Of a stretch of 64,000 nt of DNA, positions 51,672 through 60,812 are shown piece after piece. The position numbers and the translations under genes are program-made. A model generated the notes under the pieces. It did not search any database, was not told where the DNA came from, and was given only the letters and a program-made list of their open reading frames with translations. Every line of letters begins with the position of its first letter. Positions within the stretch are counted from its first letter, which is position 1. The DNA comes from Prauserella rugosa (GTDB lineage: Bacteria > Actinomycetota > Actinomycetes > Mycobacteriales > Pseudonocardiaceae). The stretch is taken from positions 186,001-250,000 of the forward strand of contig NZ_JOIJ01000007.1 of NCBI RefSeq assembly GCF_000719975.1. The letters are read 5' to 3'.

Positions 51672-54203
51672 TCACCGCGCGAGCAGCCTCGCGCAGCGGA
51701 TCAGGCCGATGTGGGAGTACGCCTGCGGGTGGTTGCCGAGCGAACGCTCCGCCACCGGATCGTACTGCTCGGGCAGCAGGCCGGTGGGGCCTGCCGCGTC
51801 GACGAGCTGGTCGAACAGCTCCTCGGCCTCGGTGCGCCTGCCGGTGAGCAGGTAGGCCTCGATCAGCCACGCCGCACACAGGTGGAAGCCGCCCTCGCCG
51901 CCGGGCAACCCGTCGTCGCGGTGGTAGCGGTACACGGTCGCACCACTGCGCAGCTCGGCCTCGATGGCCGTGACGGTCGACTGGAAGCGCTCGTCCTGCG
52001 GGTCGAGGAGTCCGGCGAGCCCGACGAACAGCGACGCCGCGTCGAGATCGGTGCCGTCGTAGGCCGTGGTGTACGCCTTGACCTCGGAGTTCCAGCCGTT
52101 CTCCAGGACGTCCGCGGCGATGGTGTCCCGCAGGTCGGGCCAACCGGCCGGGATCTCCCTGCCGTAGACCTCGCCGAGCCGGATCGCCAGGTCGAGGGTC
52201 TGCCAGCACATCACGCGCGAGTAGACGCGGTGCCGCGGGACGTGGCGCTCCTCCCAGATGCCGTGGTCGGGCTCGTCCCAACGGCGGCTGACCGCCTCGG
52301 CCATCGCGCGCACCATCTGCCAGTCCTCGTCGCGCAGGTCGCCGCGCGCTTCGGCCAGGGTCATCACGAGCTCGACGACCGGGCCGAACACGTCGAGCTG
52401 CACCTGGTGGTTGGCCAGGTTGCCGACGCGGACGGGCCGGGATCCCTTGTAGCCGGGCAGCGAGTCGATCACGGCCTCTGCGCCGAGCTGCGTACCGGCC
52501 AGCGTGTACAGCGGGTGGAGCCGTTCGGGCCCGGCCAGGGTGGACAGCACGCCGTGCAGCCAGCCGAGGAACGCCTCTGCCTCCTCGAGCGATCCGAGCG
52601 TGACGAGCTCGCGCATCGTCATCGCGCCGTCGCGGATCCAGCAGTAGCGGTAGTCCCAGTTGCGCACGCCGCCGATCTCCTCCGGCAGCGACGTCGTCGC
52701 GGCGGCCATCGCGGCGCCGGTGTCGGCGTGGATGAGGCCGCGCAGCGTCAGGGCCGACCGGGCGACCAGTTCCGGCTCGACGCCGGGGAGCTTGAGCCTG
52801 CCCGCCCACTCGCTCCAGTACTCGCCCGCCCGTGCACGGCGGTCGAGCTCGGGCAGGTCGTGCGGGTTGAGGTCGTTCGTGCCGCAGCGCAGCTCGAGTA
52901 CGACGGGCTCACCGGCCTGCGGCTGCACGTGGGCGGTCGCCGTGTCGTGCAGGCCGTCGCTGGTGATCTCCCACCGCACGCCGGGCGAACGCAGTGCGAT
53001 CGGCTCCGAGGTGCCGAGCACCTGCAGGCCGTCCTCGTGCGCGACCAGGCGGACGGGCACGCCGCCGAACTCCGGACGCGGGGCGAAGACCACCTCGGCC
53101 TCGGCCTCGCCGGAGATGACGCGCACGATGTCGGTGCGGTGCGCGGGCGACTCGGACTCCATGTAGTCGGTGACCAGCAGCCGGGACCAGCGCGTCTCGA
53201 CGGTCATCGTGTTCGGCAGGTATCGCTGGCCGAGCGGGAGGCCGTTGCGGTGCGGGTGGATCGAGAAGTGGCCCGCGCCCTCGCCGCCGAGCAGATCGGC
53301 GAAGACGGCCGCCGCGTCCGGGCCGGGGTGAGCGAGCCAGGTCAGCTTGGCGTCCGGCGTCACGAGCGCGACCGAACGGGCCGACGCCAGCATCGACAGC
53401 CGCTCGATGGGCGGCGCCTGCTCGCCGTAGAGCCAGTTGCGCCGCTCCTCGAGCAGGAACGCCAGCACCGTCGCGACCTGCTCGGTGTCGGCGACGCGGT
53501 AGTGGGCGAGGCTGTCGCCCTCGCCGACTTTGATGCCCAGGTCCGGGCCGGTGAGCTGTTCGAAGGCCTTCTCGTCGGTGACGTCGTCGCCGATGAAGAA
53601 CGCCGCCGTGGAGCCAGCCTGGTGGCGAAGGGTGCCCAGTGCGCTGCCCTTGTTCGTCTGCACGACCGACAGCTCGACGACCTCCTTGCCGTCGGTGGTC
53701 GACACGCCATCCCACGTACACGGTCCATTGTGGACCTCGTCGACGATGCGGGCGGCGTCCTCTCTGGACGCGCGGCGGACGTGGACGGCGATGCTCGCGG
53801 GCTTGACCTCGAGCGCGGCTCCCGGCGCACCGTCGACGATGCGCTCGAGCTCGGCCTCGACACGGCGGTGCAGCGCGCGGGCCTCGCCGTCGAGCTCGTG
53901 CACGAAGCCGATGTCGAACTCCGAACCGTGACTGCCCACCAGGTGAACCTCGGCGGGCAGGCGCGACAGCGTCGCGAGATCGCGCAGCGCACGGCCGGAG
54001 ATGACGGCCGTGGTGGTCTCGTGCAGAGCCGCGAGGGACCGCAGCGCGCCGACCGACTCGGCGAGCGGACGCGCCTCGTCGGGTTTCTCGGTGATGGGCG
54101 CCAGTGTGCCGTCGTAGTCGCAAGCGACCAGCAGGCGCGGCGTCCTGGCGATCTGCATGATCGCGCGCCGCAGCTCAGCGGGCAGGGCCTCGGCGGTCAA
54201 CAC
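51672..54203 (-). CDS. Trehalose-phosphatase (OtsB) fused to a GH15 glucoamylase/trehalase domain
   Basis: The 843-aa protein joins two enzymes. Residues ~1-255 are a HAD trehalose-6-phosphate phosphatase (LLVACDYDGTLAPI, AVISGR, GSHGSEFDI, FFIGDDVTDE). Residues ~265-843 are a GH15 module (PLGQRYLPNTMTVETRW, IGGVRNWDYRYCWIRDGAMT, HQVQLDVFGPVVEL, HGIWEERHVPRHRVYSRVM, LLPEQYDP, GNHPQAYSHIGLI). Actinobacterial GH15 enzymes of this type include trehalases, so the protein could both finish trehalose synthesis and hydrolyse trehalose. All HAD motif residues are intact. Its start is ~145 bp after the end of otsA on the same strand. Confidence 0.9.
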   Translation of the reverse strand: MLTAEALPAELRRAIMQIARTPRLLVACDYDGTLAPITEKPDEARPLAESVGALRSLAALHETTTAVISGRALRDLATLSRLPAEVHLVGSHGSEFDIGFVHELDGEARALHRRVEAELERIVDGAPGAALEVKPASIAVHVRRASREDAARIVDEVHNGPCTWDGVSTTDGKEVVELSVVQTNKGSALGTLRHQAGSTAAFFIGDDVTDEKAFEQLTGPDLGIKVGEGDSLAHYRVADTEQVATVLAFLLEERRNWLYGEQAPPIERLSMLASARSVALVTPDAKLTWLAHPGPDAAAVFADLLGGEGAGHFSIHPHRNGLPLGQRYLPNTMTVETRWSRLLVTDYMESESPAHRTDIVRVISGEAEAEVVFAPRPEFGGVPVRLVAHEDGLQVLGTSEPIALRSPGVRWEITSDGLHDTATAHVQPQAGEPVVLELRCGTNDLNPHDLPELDRRARAGEYWSEWAGRLKLPGVEPELVARSALTLRGLIHADTGAAMAAATTSLPEEIGGVRNWDYRYCWIRDGAMTMRELVTLGSLEEAEAFLGWLHGVLSTLAGPERLHPLYTLAGTQLGAEAVIDSLPGYKGSRPVRVGNLANHQVQLDVFGPVVELVMTLAEARGDLRDEDWQMVRAMAEAVSRRWDEPDHGIWEERHVPRHRVYSRVMCWQTLDLAIRLGEVYGREIPAGWPDLRDTIAADVLENGWNSEVKAYTTAYDGTDLDAASLFVGLAGLLDPQDERFQSTVTAIEAELRSGATVYRYHRDDGLPGGEGGFHLCAAWLIEAYLLTGRRTEAEELFDQLVDAAGPTGLLPEQYDPVAERSLGNHPQAYSHIGLIRCARLLAR

Positions 54204-54347
54204 TCCTCCTTAAGGAGTTTCGCGGGTGAGTTCTCGCTGGGGCAGGGCATTACTCGATTGTGACGAGCCCGGCGTCCCGGTACTCGAACTCTGGGGTGCG
54301 AGCTGCCGTAGGGCCCCAGTGCGTCGTGTGCACTCGCGGGAGAGTAC

Positions 54348-55796
54348 TCAGGTCGTCGGCCCGGCCCCGAGGGCCTCGAGGAACGAGCGCGCCCACCTGT
54401 CGACGTCGTGCGTCAGAACCTGACGACGCAAGGCGCGCATCCGTCGGCGACCTTCCGCGGGGTCGAGCTTAATAGCCTGTTCGAGGGCGCTCTTCACCCC
54501 GTCCAGATCGTGCGGGTTCACCAGGAAAGCGCTGCTCAGCTCGGCTGCGGCGCCCGCGAACTCGGACAGTACGAGCGATCCGCCGAGGTCGTGGCGCGCG
54601 GCGACGTACTCCTTGCAGACGAGGTTCATGCCGTCGCGCAGCGGGGTGACGACCATGACGTCGGCCGCGGCGAACAGGGCGGCCAGTTCCTTGCGGTCGA
54701 CCGACTGGTGCAGATAGTGCACGACCGTGTGGCCCACCCGGCCGAACTCGCCGTTGATCCGGCCGACCATCTGCTCGATCTCCACGCGCATCTGCTGGTA
54801 GTGCTCGACGCGCTCGCGGCTCGGCGTGGCCAGCTGGATGAACGTGACGTCGTCCGGTTCGACCCGGCCCTCCTGGAGCAGTTCGTGGAAGGCCTGCAGA
54901 CGCAGGTCGATGCCCTTCGTGTAGTCGAGCCGATCGATGCCGAGCAGGATCTTCTTCGGGCTGCCCAGCTCCTCGCGCACCTCCGCGGCACGCTCGCCGA
55001 CGGCCTTCGTCCTGGCGAGCTTGTCCAGGCTGGCGGCGTCGATCGAGATGGGGAAGGCGCCGACGCGCACGGTGCGGTCGTCGACCTGCACCATGCCGGG
55101 CCGCGACCGGACACCCACCGAGCCGCGACTCGGTTCGAGGCCGATCAACTGGCGCGCCAACCACAGGAAGTTCTGCGCACCGCCCGGGCGGTGGAAGCCG
55201 ACGAGGTCGGCACCGATCAGCCCACGGACGATCTCCGCGCGCCACGGAAGCTGCATGAACAGCTCCACCGGCGGGAACGGGATGTGCAGGAAGAAGCCGA
55301 TCCGCAGGTCGGGGCGCAGTTCACGGAGCATCGTCGGGACGAGCTGGAGCTGGTAGTCCTGCACCCACACCGTCGCGCCCTCGGCCGCGACCGACGCGCT
55401 GGCCTCGGCGAACCGCCGGTTGACCCGCACGTAGGCGTCCCACCACCCGCGATCGAAGATCGGCCTGGCGACGACGTCGTGGTACAGCGGCCACAGCGTG
55501 GCGTTGGAGAAGCCCTCGTAGTAGTCGCGCACCTCCGCCGAGGTCAGCGACACCGGGTGCAGCACCATGCCGTCGTCGCTGAACTCGTCGACCTCGACGT
55601 CGGGCACTCCCGGCCAGCCGACCCACGCACCGTTGCGTGCGCGGAGGAACGGCTCCAGCGCGGACACGAGCCCGCCGGGGCTCTGGGTCCAGCGCTGGGT
55701 GCCGTCCTCCGCACGTTCCAGGTCGACGGGAAGCCGGTTGGCCACGACGACGAACTCGGCCTCTCCTCGCGACGCTTCCGGCTGGGTGGCTTCCAT
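54348..55796 (-). CDS. otsA: Trehalose-6-phosphate synthase
   Basis: The 482-aa GT20 glycosyltransferase makes trehalose-6-phosphate from UDP/GDP-glucose and glucose-6-phosphate. Motifs: [14 protein letters not shown] at the N-terminus, [74 protein letters not shown], and [19 protein letters not shown] with donor-site Asp and Glu. ATG 55796 has GGAGG 11 nt upstream; ATG 55862, just past the exporter gene, would add 22 weakly conserved residues. With the downstream OtsB fusion it completes the OtsAB route. Confidence 0.94.
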   Translation of the reverse strand: MEATQPEASRGEAEFVVVANRLPVDLERAEDGTQRWTQSPGGLVSALEPFLRARNGAWVGWPGVPDVEVDEFSDDGMVLHPVSLTSAEVRDYYEGFSNATLWPLYHDVVARPIFDRGWWDAYVRVNRRFAEASASVAAEGATVWVQDYQLQLVPTMLRELRPDLRIGFFLHIPFPPVELFMQLPWRAEIVRGLIGADLVGFHRPGGAQNFLWLARQLIGLEPSRGSVGVRSRPGMVQVDDRTVRVGAFPISIDAASLDKLARTKAVGERAAEVREELGSPKKILLGIDRLDYTKGIDLRLQAFHELLQEGRVEPDDVTFIQLATPSRERVEHYQQMRVEIEQMVGRINGEFGRVGHTVVHYLHQSVDRKELAALFAAADVMVVTPLRDGMNLVCKEYVAARHDLGGSLVLSEFAGAAAELSSAFLVNPHDLDGVKSALEQAIKLDPAEGRRRMRALRRQVLTHDVDRWARSFLEALGAGPTT

Positions 55797-55875
55797 GGAC
55801 TCAGTGACCTCCGTGGACGCTGTCGACTCTCCGGGTTCCGAGCAAGGACTCGGAGGAAACATTAGCGTGCCGAGG

Positions 55876-57402
55876 TCACTCCGGGCTCGCTCCGGGAATC
55901 GGCGGACCGGCCATCCGTGGTCCGGCGAGCTTGCGTTCCAGCCTGCCGAGTCCGGTGCGGACCGGCTGGGCGAGGAACTCGCCGAACACCACACCCGCCG
56001 CGAGGGCGATACCGGTCGCCACGGCACCCATGAGCGGGGTCAGGTTGCCGTAATCGGCCAATTCGGACAGTCCGCGGTAGGTGGCGAAACCCGGGAGTAG
56101 CGGCGTGATGCCCGAGACCGCGACGACCAGCGGCGTCACCTTCAGCCTGCGGGCCATGACGCCACCGCCGAACCCGACGAGCGTGGCCGCGATGGCCGAC
56201 GACGTGATGGCCCCGGCGTCGAGCACCATCAGGGTTCCGTAGGCCACCGCGCCGACCGCACCCGCACACGCGCCCACCAGCAGCGGACGCAGGCTCGAGT
56301 AGCAGGCCAGCGCGAAGCACGCGGCCGCACCCGTGCCCGCGGCGACGACCACGGGCAGGTTCACCACGTCCAGCGCGGGCACCGACGGCACCGGGGTGCG
56401 TTCGGCACCGAAGTACTCCGCCAGTTGGATTCCGCCTGCCACGCCCGTGATCAGTCCCGCCGACATGAGCGCGACCTCGAGACTTCGTCCCGCCGCGGTC
56501 ACGTAGTACCCGGTGATGGCGTCCTGCACCGCCGACACGGTCGACAGTCCGGACAGCAACACCGTCAGTGCCGCGGCCACGACGAGCGTCGGTCTCTCCA
56601 GCGGCAGGATGTCGAGGTTCACGATGCCGATCGCCGCCGAAGAGGCCAGCACACCGCCGACCACCTGCTGGAAGAAGAACGGCATCGACGCACGGTTCAG
56701 CACCCGGCCGATGCGGTCGATCACCGCGCTGATCACGAACGCGACCAGCGCGGTCCAGACGTCACCGCCGAGCAGCAGGGAGATGCATCCGGCCATGCCG
56801 CCCCACGCGAGCGTGGAGACCCACCGCGGGTACGGGTGGCCGGCGTCGGTGACGCGGTGCAGCTCCGCGTAGGCCTCTTCCGCGCTGAGCTTGTTGCGGA
56901 GCAGCTTCTGCACGAGGCGTTCGGTGTCGGACAGGCGGGTGTAGTCGAGGCTGCGGGAACGCACCACGCGCAGAGCCGTCACCGGCGGCAGGTCGCTACC
57001 GCGGTGACACGACACGGTGATCGACGTGAAGATCACGTCGACCTCGCAGTGGGGCAGGCCGAGCGCGCGCGTGAGCGCGAGGATGGTCGCGGTGACGTCC
57101 TGGGCACCCGCTCCGCTGGCCATCTGGACCTCGCCGATTCGCACCACGAGATCCAGTACGAGGTGGACCGTCGTCTCGTCGGGAAGCTGGGGGCCGATCG
57201 CCGTGTCGGGTTCGACGGCGGGGAGTTCGCCGGTGGGGGCCTCGAGAATCTGCCATGCACGCTGCCGCAGATTGCTGCCACGTTGCTGGCGAGAGTTGCG
57301 CTTGTCCTGCTTGTCGTGCTTACGATCCTCGGCCGGCGCTTCGAGGATCTGCCACGCGTGCCGGCGATTCGCCGCCGACCTGGCGCGCGGCTTCAGTTTC
57401 AT
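55876..57402 (-). CDS. ThrE-type threonine/serine exporter
   Basis: The 508-aa protein has an N-terminal cytoplasmic ThrE domain ([20 protein letters not shown] then [20 protein letters not shown], ~85-190) and about ten membrane helices in two halves (the DUF1212 and DUF3815-like parts fused, as in C. glutamicum ThrE). The first 60 residues are basic and contain a repeated element: [10 protein letters not shown] near residue 17 and [10 protein letters not shown] near 49. ATG 57402 has GGAGGTGG upstream. Export of threonine or serine is the family role; the N-terminal repeat is not part of characterised ThrE. Confidence 0.87.
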   Translation of the reverse strand: MKLKPRARSAANRRHAWQILEAPAEDRKHDKQDKRNSRQQRGSNLRQRAWQILEAPTGELPAVEPDTAIGPQLPDETTVHLVLDLVVRIGEVQMASGAGAQDVTATILALTRALGLPHCEVDVIFTSITVSCHRGSDLPPVTALRVVRSRSLDYTRLSDTERLVQKLLRNKLSAEEAYAELHRVTDAGHPYPRWVSTLAWGGMAGCISLLLGGDVWTALVAFVISAVIDRIGRVLNRASMPFFFQQVVGGVLASSAAIGIVNLDILPLERPTLVVAAALTVLLSGLSTVSAVQDAITGYYVTAAGRSLEVALMSAGLITGVAGGIQLAEYFGAERTPVPSVPALDVVNLPVVVAAGTGAAACFALACYSSLRPLLVGACAGAVGAVAYGTLMVLDAGAITSSAIAATLVGFGGGVMARRLKVTPLVVAVSGITPLLPGFATYRGLSELADYGNLTPLMGAVATGIALAAGVVFGEFLAQPVRTGLGRLERKLAGPRMAGPPIPGASPE

Positions 57403-57652
57403 ACGGCCCCACCTCCCTAGCTGCTCATCTGGTTCCCCCGTGGCATCGCCGTTCGAGGCCGCACCGTTGCACCCCCGTTGCTGTGTCGTCGGACACGTTT
57501 TCGCGAACCCGGTTGCGCCGTGTCCAATGTACTCACGGATGGGCGTTTTCGCAGGTAGGGACGTGTGTTCCGCGTATGTTCGGGAGTCTCGCCCGCGGGT
57601 GTGGCTTCGGTCCTATACTGGGGTCGCGACGTCGCCTCGGCGGCGGACGCAT

Positions 57653-57725
57653 GCCGGCATAGCTCAGTTGGTAGAGCAGCTGTCTTGTAAACAGCAGGTC
57701 GCGGGTTCGAGTCCTGTTGCCGGCT
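57653..57725 (+). tRNA. tRNA-Thr (anticodon TGT)
   Basis: The 73-nt sequence folds into a full cloverleaf. The acceptor is GCCGGCA/TGCCGGC with discriminator T, and the D arm is GCTC/GAGC. The anticodon arm is GCTGT/ACAGC with loop CTTGTAA (TGT at 57686-57688), and the T arm has TTCGAGT. No CCA is encoded. It is transcribed away from the exporter and upstream of a 21-bp repeat array. Confidence 0.95.
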
Positions 57726-57811
57726 CGCTTCGAAGGCCGTCTCCGGATCACCACGGGGGCGGCCTTCGTGCGTTTATTCCGGGTGCCGTGTTCCGTACTC
57801 CGCCCGGGATC

Positions 57812-57916
57812 CGCAACACGGGTTCCTGGGGACGCAACACGGGTTCCCAGGAGCGCAACACGCGCCCCCGAAGGCGCAACACGCGTCCCTGGGGATGCAA
57901 CACGCGGCTCTTGGGG
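57812..57916. repeat. Array of five 21-bp repeats (inverted orientation)
   Basis: Five units begin CGCAACACG (the last TGCAACACG), the reverse complement of CGTGTTGCG, each followed by a 12-mer such as GGTTCCTGGGGA or CGTCCCTGGGGA. The period is exactly 21 bp. The array lies between tRNA-Thr and the amidohydrolase promoter, with its last unit ~10 bp before the TACCCT -10. Unlike the other two arrays, it is not between convergent genes, and it runs in the opposite orientation. Confidence 0.87.
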
Positions 57917-57940
57917 TGTTCGCGGCCTTACCCTGTCGCC

Positions 57941-59572
57941 ATGCTGGATCTTCTGCTGCGCGACGTGCGTGCCCTGACGTTGGACCCCTCCCACCCGCGC
58001 GCCCACACGATCGGCGTGTTCGGCGGTCGCATCGTCGGCGTGGACGACGAGGTCGAAGGGATGCGGGCGCGGCACGTGGTCGACGGCGGCGGCGCGGTCG
58101 TCACGCCCGGCTTCTCCGACGCCCACAACCACATGGTCTGGTACGGGCTGTCGCTCGCCGAGATGGATCTGTCGACGATCTCCTCGCCGGACGCGCTCTA
58201 CGACGCCGTCGCCGCCGAGGCGGCCACGTTGCCGGCCGACGGGTGGGTGATCGGATCCGGATACGACGACTTCGCGCTCGGCGGGCACCCCGATCGCGCG
58301 GCGCTGGACCGCGCGGGTGGCGGACGTCCGGTGTGGCTCAAGCACCGCTCCGCGCACATGGCGACGGTCAGCACGAGGATCCTCGAGCTCACCGGCGTCC
58401 TGGACGGTTCGGCGACCGTGCCGGAGGGTGGGGTCGTCGAACGCGACGCCGACGGCGCGCCAACCGGACTGCTGGCCGAGCAGGCGCAGCAGCTGGTCGA
58501 CCGGCTCGTCAAGCCGTATCCGGTCGCCGACCTCGCCGACGCGATCACGCGGGCATCGGCGCGGTACGCGGCCGAGGGGCTGACGCACGTCACCGAGGCG
58601 GGCATCGGCGGCGGGTGGATCGGGCACAGCCCGGCCGAGGCGGCCGCCTATCAGGTCGCCCGCGGCCGCGGGGACCTCAAGCAGCGGGTCGAACTGATGC
58701 CCGCCCGCGAGGTGCTGCACGAGGTCGACGAGGCCTACGGGCTGGATCTGGGCATCCGCACCGGGTTCGGTGACGAGTTCCTGCGCATCGGCCCGATGAA
58801 GATCTTCACCGACGGCGCCCTGTCGAGCCGGACCGCGGCCGTGACCGAGCCGTTCTGCGGGCACGGGGGAGCCGAGGCCCACGGCGTGCTCGGGGACGAC
58901 CCGGACGTCCTGCGGCGCGCGATTCTGGCGGCACACCACGGCGGCTGGCGGGTCGCCGCCCACGCCATCGGCGACCGGGCGATCGACCTGACCCTCGACA
59001 TCTTCGAGCAGGCACAGCGCGAACTGCCGCGGCCGGGCGTGCGGCATCGCATCGAGCACGCCGCCATGACGCGGCCCGACCAGCTGGCTCGCATGCGGGA
59101 GCTGGACGTCGTGCCCGTTCCGCAGGCGCGTTTCCTGTACGAGATCGGGGACACGATCGCCGACGCCATCGGCGAGGAGCGGATTCCGTGGGTCTACCGG
59201 CACAAGTCCTTTGTGGACGCGGGAGTGCGGGTCGCGGGCAGCTCCGACCGGCCGTGCGTGTCGGCGGGTGCCCCGTTGCTCGGCATGCGTTCGATGGTCG
59301 AGCGGACCACGAAGAGCGGTGCCGTGCTCGCGCAGGAGGAGTGCGTCGACGCGGAGACGGCCCTGCGCGCCTTCACCGTCGACGCCGCCTACGCCGCCGG
59401 TCAGGAGCACGTGCGCGGGACGTTGGCCGCGGGCATGGTCGCCGACCTCGTGCTGCTCGACGACGACCCCACCGAGGTGCCGAGCTCGAAGATCGGAGAC
59501 ATCGAGGTGCAGGCGACCGTTGTGGCGGGCGCGGCGACGCACGGCGCGGAGCGGTTCGGCCTGCCGGGCTGA
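57941..59572 (+). CDS. YtcJ-like metal-dependent amidohydrolase
   Basis: The 543-aa protein is a member of the amidohydrolase_3/YtcJ group. It has a small N-terminal beta domain (LLLRDVRALTLDP), metal-site His-x-His in GFSDAHNHMVWYG (~62-74), a barrel strand with IGPMKIFTDGALSSRTAAV (~286-304), HAIGDRAIDLTLDIFEQA, HRIEHAAM and the late Asp in VAGSSDRPCVSAG. Substrates in this group are varied and cannot be deduced. ATG 57941 follows TACCCT by 6 nt, a leaderless arrangement placed right after the repeat array. Confidence 0.87.
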   Translation: MLDLLLRDVRALTLDPSHPRAHTIGVFGGRIVGVDDEVEGMRARHVVDGGGAVVTPGFSDAHNHMVWYGLSLAEMDLSTISSPDALYDAVAAEAATLPADGWVIGSGYDDFALGGHPDRAALDRAGGGRPVWLKHRSAHMATVSTRILELTGVLDGSATVPEGGVVERDADGAPTGLLAEQAQQLVDRLVKPYPVADLADAITRASARYAAEGLTHVTEAGIGGGWIGHSPAEAAAYQVARGRGDLKQRVELMPAREVLHEVDEAYGLDLGIRTGFGDEFLRIGPMKIFTDGALSSRTAAVTEPFCGHGGAEAHGVLGDDPDVLRRAILAAHHGGWRVAAHAIGDRAIDLTLDIFEQAQRELPRPGVRHRIEHAAMTRPDQLARMRELDVVPVPQARFLYEIGDTIADAIGEERIPWVYRHKSFVDAGVRVAGSSDRPCVSAGAPLLGMRSMVERTTKSGAVLAQEECVDAETALRAFTVDAAYAAGQEHVRGTLAAGMVADLVLLDDDPTEVPSSKIGDIEVQATVVAGAATHGAERFGLPG

Positions 59573-59708
59573 GTCGCATCCGGACTCGGAGAGCCGTGCC
59601 CACGGTCGGGTGCCGAATGAGAGAAAGTCGACATGCCACGTGCGGGGGACGTGCTTGGTGGACCGGCGGTGCGAACCTAACGTCGCTGGCGAATCCGGGA
59701 GGTGCGCG

Positions 59709-60428
59709 ATGAGGGACGCCGTGCGGGAACTGCTCGACGCGGTGGACGGCCGCTCCGATGCCATGGAGCGTGCGGCCACGACGCTGCTGGACTGCATCGA
59801 CGCGGGCGGTGTCGTCCACACCGCGGGTGCGGGCCATTCCGTGGCGATGGTGTGCGAGACGTTCTACCGGGCCGGAGGTCTAGCGGCGGTGCGGCCGCTG
59901 TGGGATCCGGAGGTCGTGCCGTTGGACGGTGCGCTGCGCAGCACCGCCGCCGAACGCGAGATCGGCCGCGGCCGCACACTCGTGGAGAAGGCGGCGCCGG
60001 CCGCACCCGACGTCGTGGTGGTGTTCTCGACGAGCGGCCGCAATCCGTACCCGGTCGAGATCGCACAGGAATCCGCGGCTCGCGGTGTCCCGGTGATCGC
60101 CGTCACGTCGCTGGCCGCGTCGGCGGGCGCCACCGATCGCTCCGGTTCCCGCGTCGCCGACCACGCCGACGTCGTGCTCGACACCGGGGTGCCTCCGGGA
60201 GACGCGGTCCACCCGGCGGACGCACCGCGGACGTCGGCCGTGTCGACGATCCTCGGTGCCTACACGTGGTCGGCGCTGCTGGCGCAACTCCACCGGAAGG
60301 CGGGGGAGCGCGGCAGCGTCCTTCCACTGTGGACGAGCGCGAACGTTCCCGGTGGCGATGAACACAACGCCGAACTGTTCGCCAGGTACTCCGAACGCAT
60401 TCCCGAACTGACGGCCGGCATCGGCTGA
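59709..60428 (+). CDS. SIS-domain sugar-phosphate-binding protein (UPF0309-like)
   Basis: The 239-aa protein has a single SIS fold: GGVVHTAGAGHSVAMVCETF (~33-52) and VVVVFSTSGRNPYPVEIAQE (~101-120) contain the Ser/Thr-rich phosphosugar loops, and ADVVLDTGVPPGDAV follows. It resembles UPF0309 and MurNAc-6-phosphate etherase-like proteins, but the catalytic residues of the latter are not clearly present. ATG 59709 has GGGAGG upstream. It stands alone between the amidohydrolase and the convergent STAS gene. Confidence 0.82.
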   Translation: MRDAVRELLDAVDGRSDAMERAATTLLDCIDAGGVVHTAGAGHSVAMVCETFYRAGGLAAVRPLWDPEVVPLDGALRSTAAEREIGRGRTLVEKAAPAAPDVVVVFSTSGRNPYPVEIAQESAARGVPVIAVTSLAASAGATDRSGSRVADHADVVLDTGVPPGDAVHPADAPRTSAVSTILGAYTWSALLAQLHRKAGERGSVLPLWTSANVPGGDEHNAELFARYSERIPELTAGIG

Positions 60429-60488
60429 GCGCGCCCCGCAGCCGGCCCGCCCGGCCCGTCCGTCCGGCTCCGGTCCGCCCGATTCGGC

Positions 60489-60812
60489 TCAGGGCTTCAA
60501 GGTCGCGACCGAGTCGAAACCGGCGAGCTCGACGATGCGCCTCGCCGCGGTTCCGCGGTCCGCAATCACCGCCAGTTCCGCCTGCAACAGGTGCAGCCGG
60601 TCGGCGAGTGCGAACAGGATCCGCAGCCCGGAGCTGTCCAGATACGTCACGTGATTGAGATCGAGTCGCACGAGCACGAGATCGTTGGCGATGACGCGAT
60701 AGATCTCCTCGCGCACGTGGTCCACATTGGACAGGTCGATCTCGCCGGTCACCGTGATGTCGATCGTGCGCGGCTCGGTGCCTGCCCGAGCCTCCACCTG
60801 GGCCGTGGTCAT
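60489..60812 (-). CDS. STAS-domain anti-sigma factor antagonist
   Basis: The 107-aa protein has the STAS fold: IDITVTGEIDLSNVDHVREE (~16-35) and VRLDLNHVTYLDSSGLRILF (~48-67) with the conserved Ser that is phosphorylated by anti-sigma kinases and dephosphorylated by PP2C partners. ATG 60812 shares its first base with the stop of the upstream phosphatase gene (TGATG), so both are made together. This suggests a partner-switching pathway controlling an alternative sigma factor that is not encoded here. Confidence 0.9.
   Translation of the reverse strand: MTTAQVEARAGTEPRTIDITVTGEIDLSNVDHVREEIYRVIANDLVLVRLDLNHVTYLDSSGLRILFALADRLHLLQAELAVIADRGTAARRIVELAGFDSVATLKP

Noticed and set aside
51642..54263. 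873-aa plus-strand frame opposite the OtsB-GH15 fusion
   Set aside because: The opposite strand encodes an intact two-domain enzyme with clear motifs; this frame has none.
57533..59821. 762-aa minus-strand frame across tRNA-Thr, the repeat array and the amidohydrolase
   Set aside because: It runs through a tRNA and the repeats and opposes a conserved amidohydrolase.
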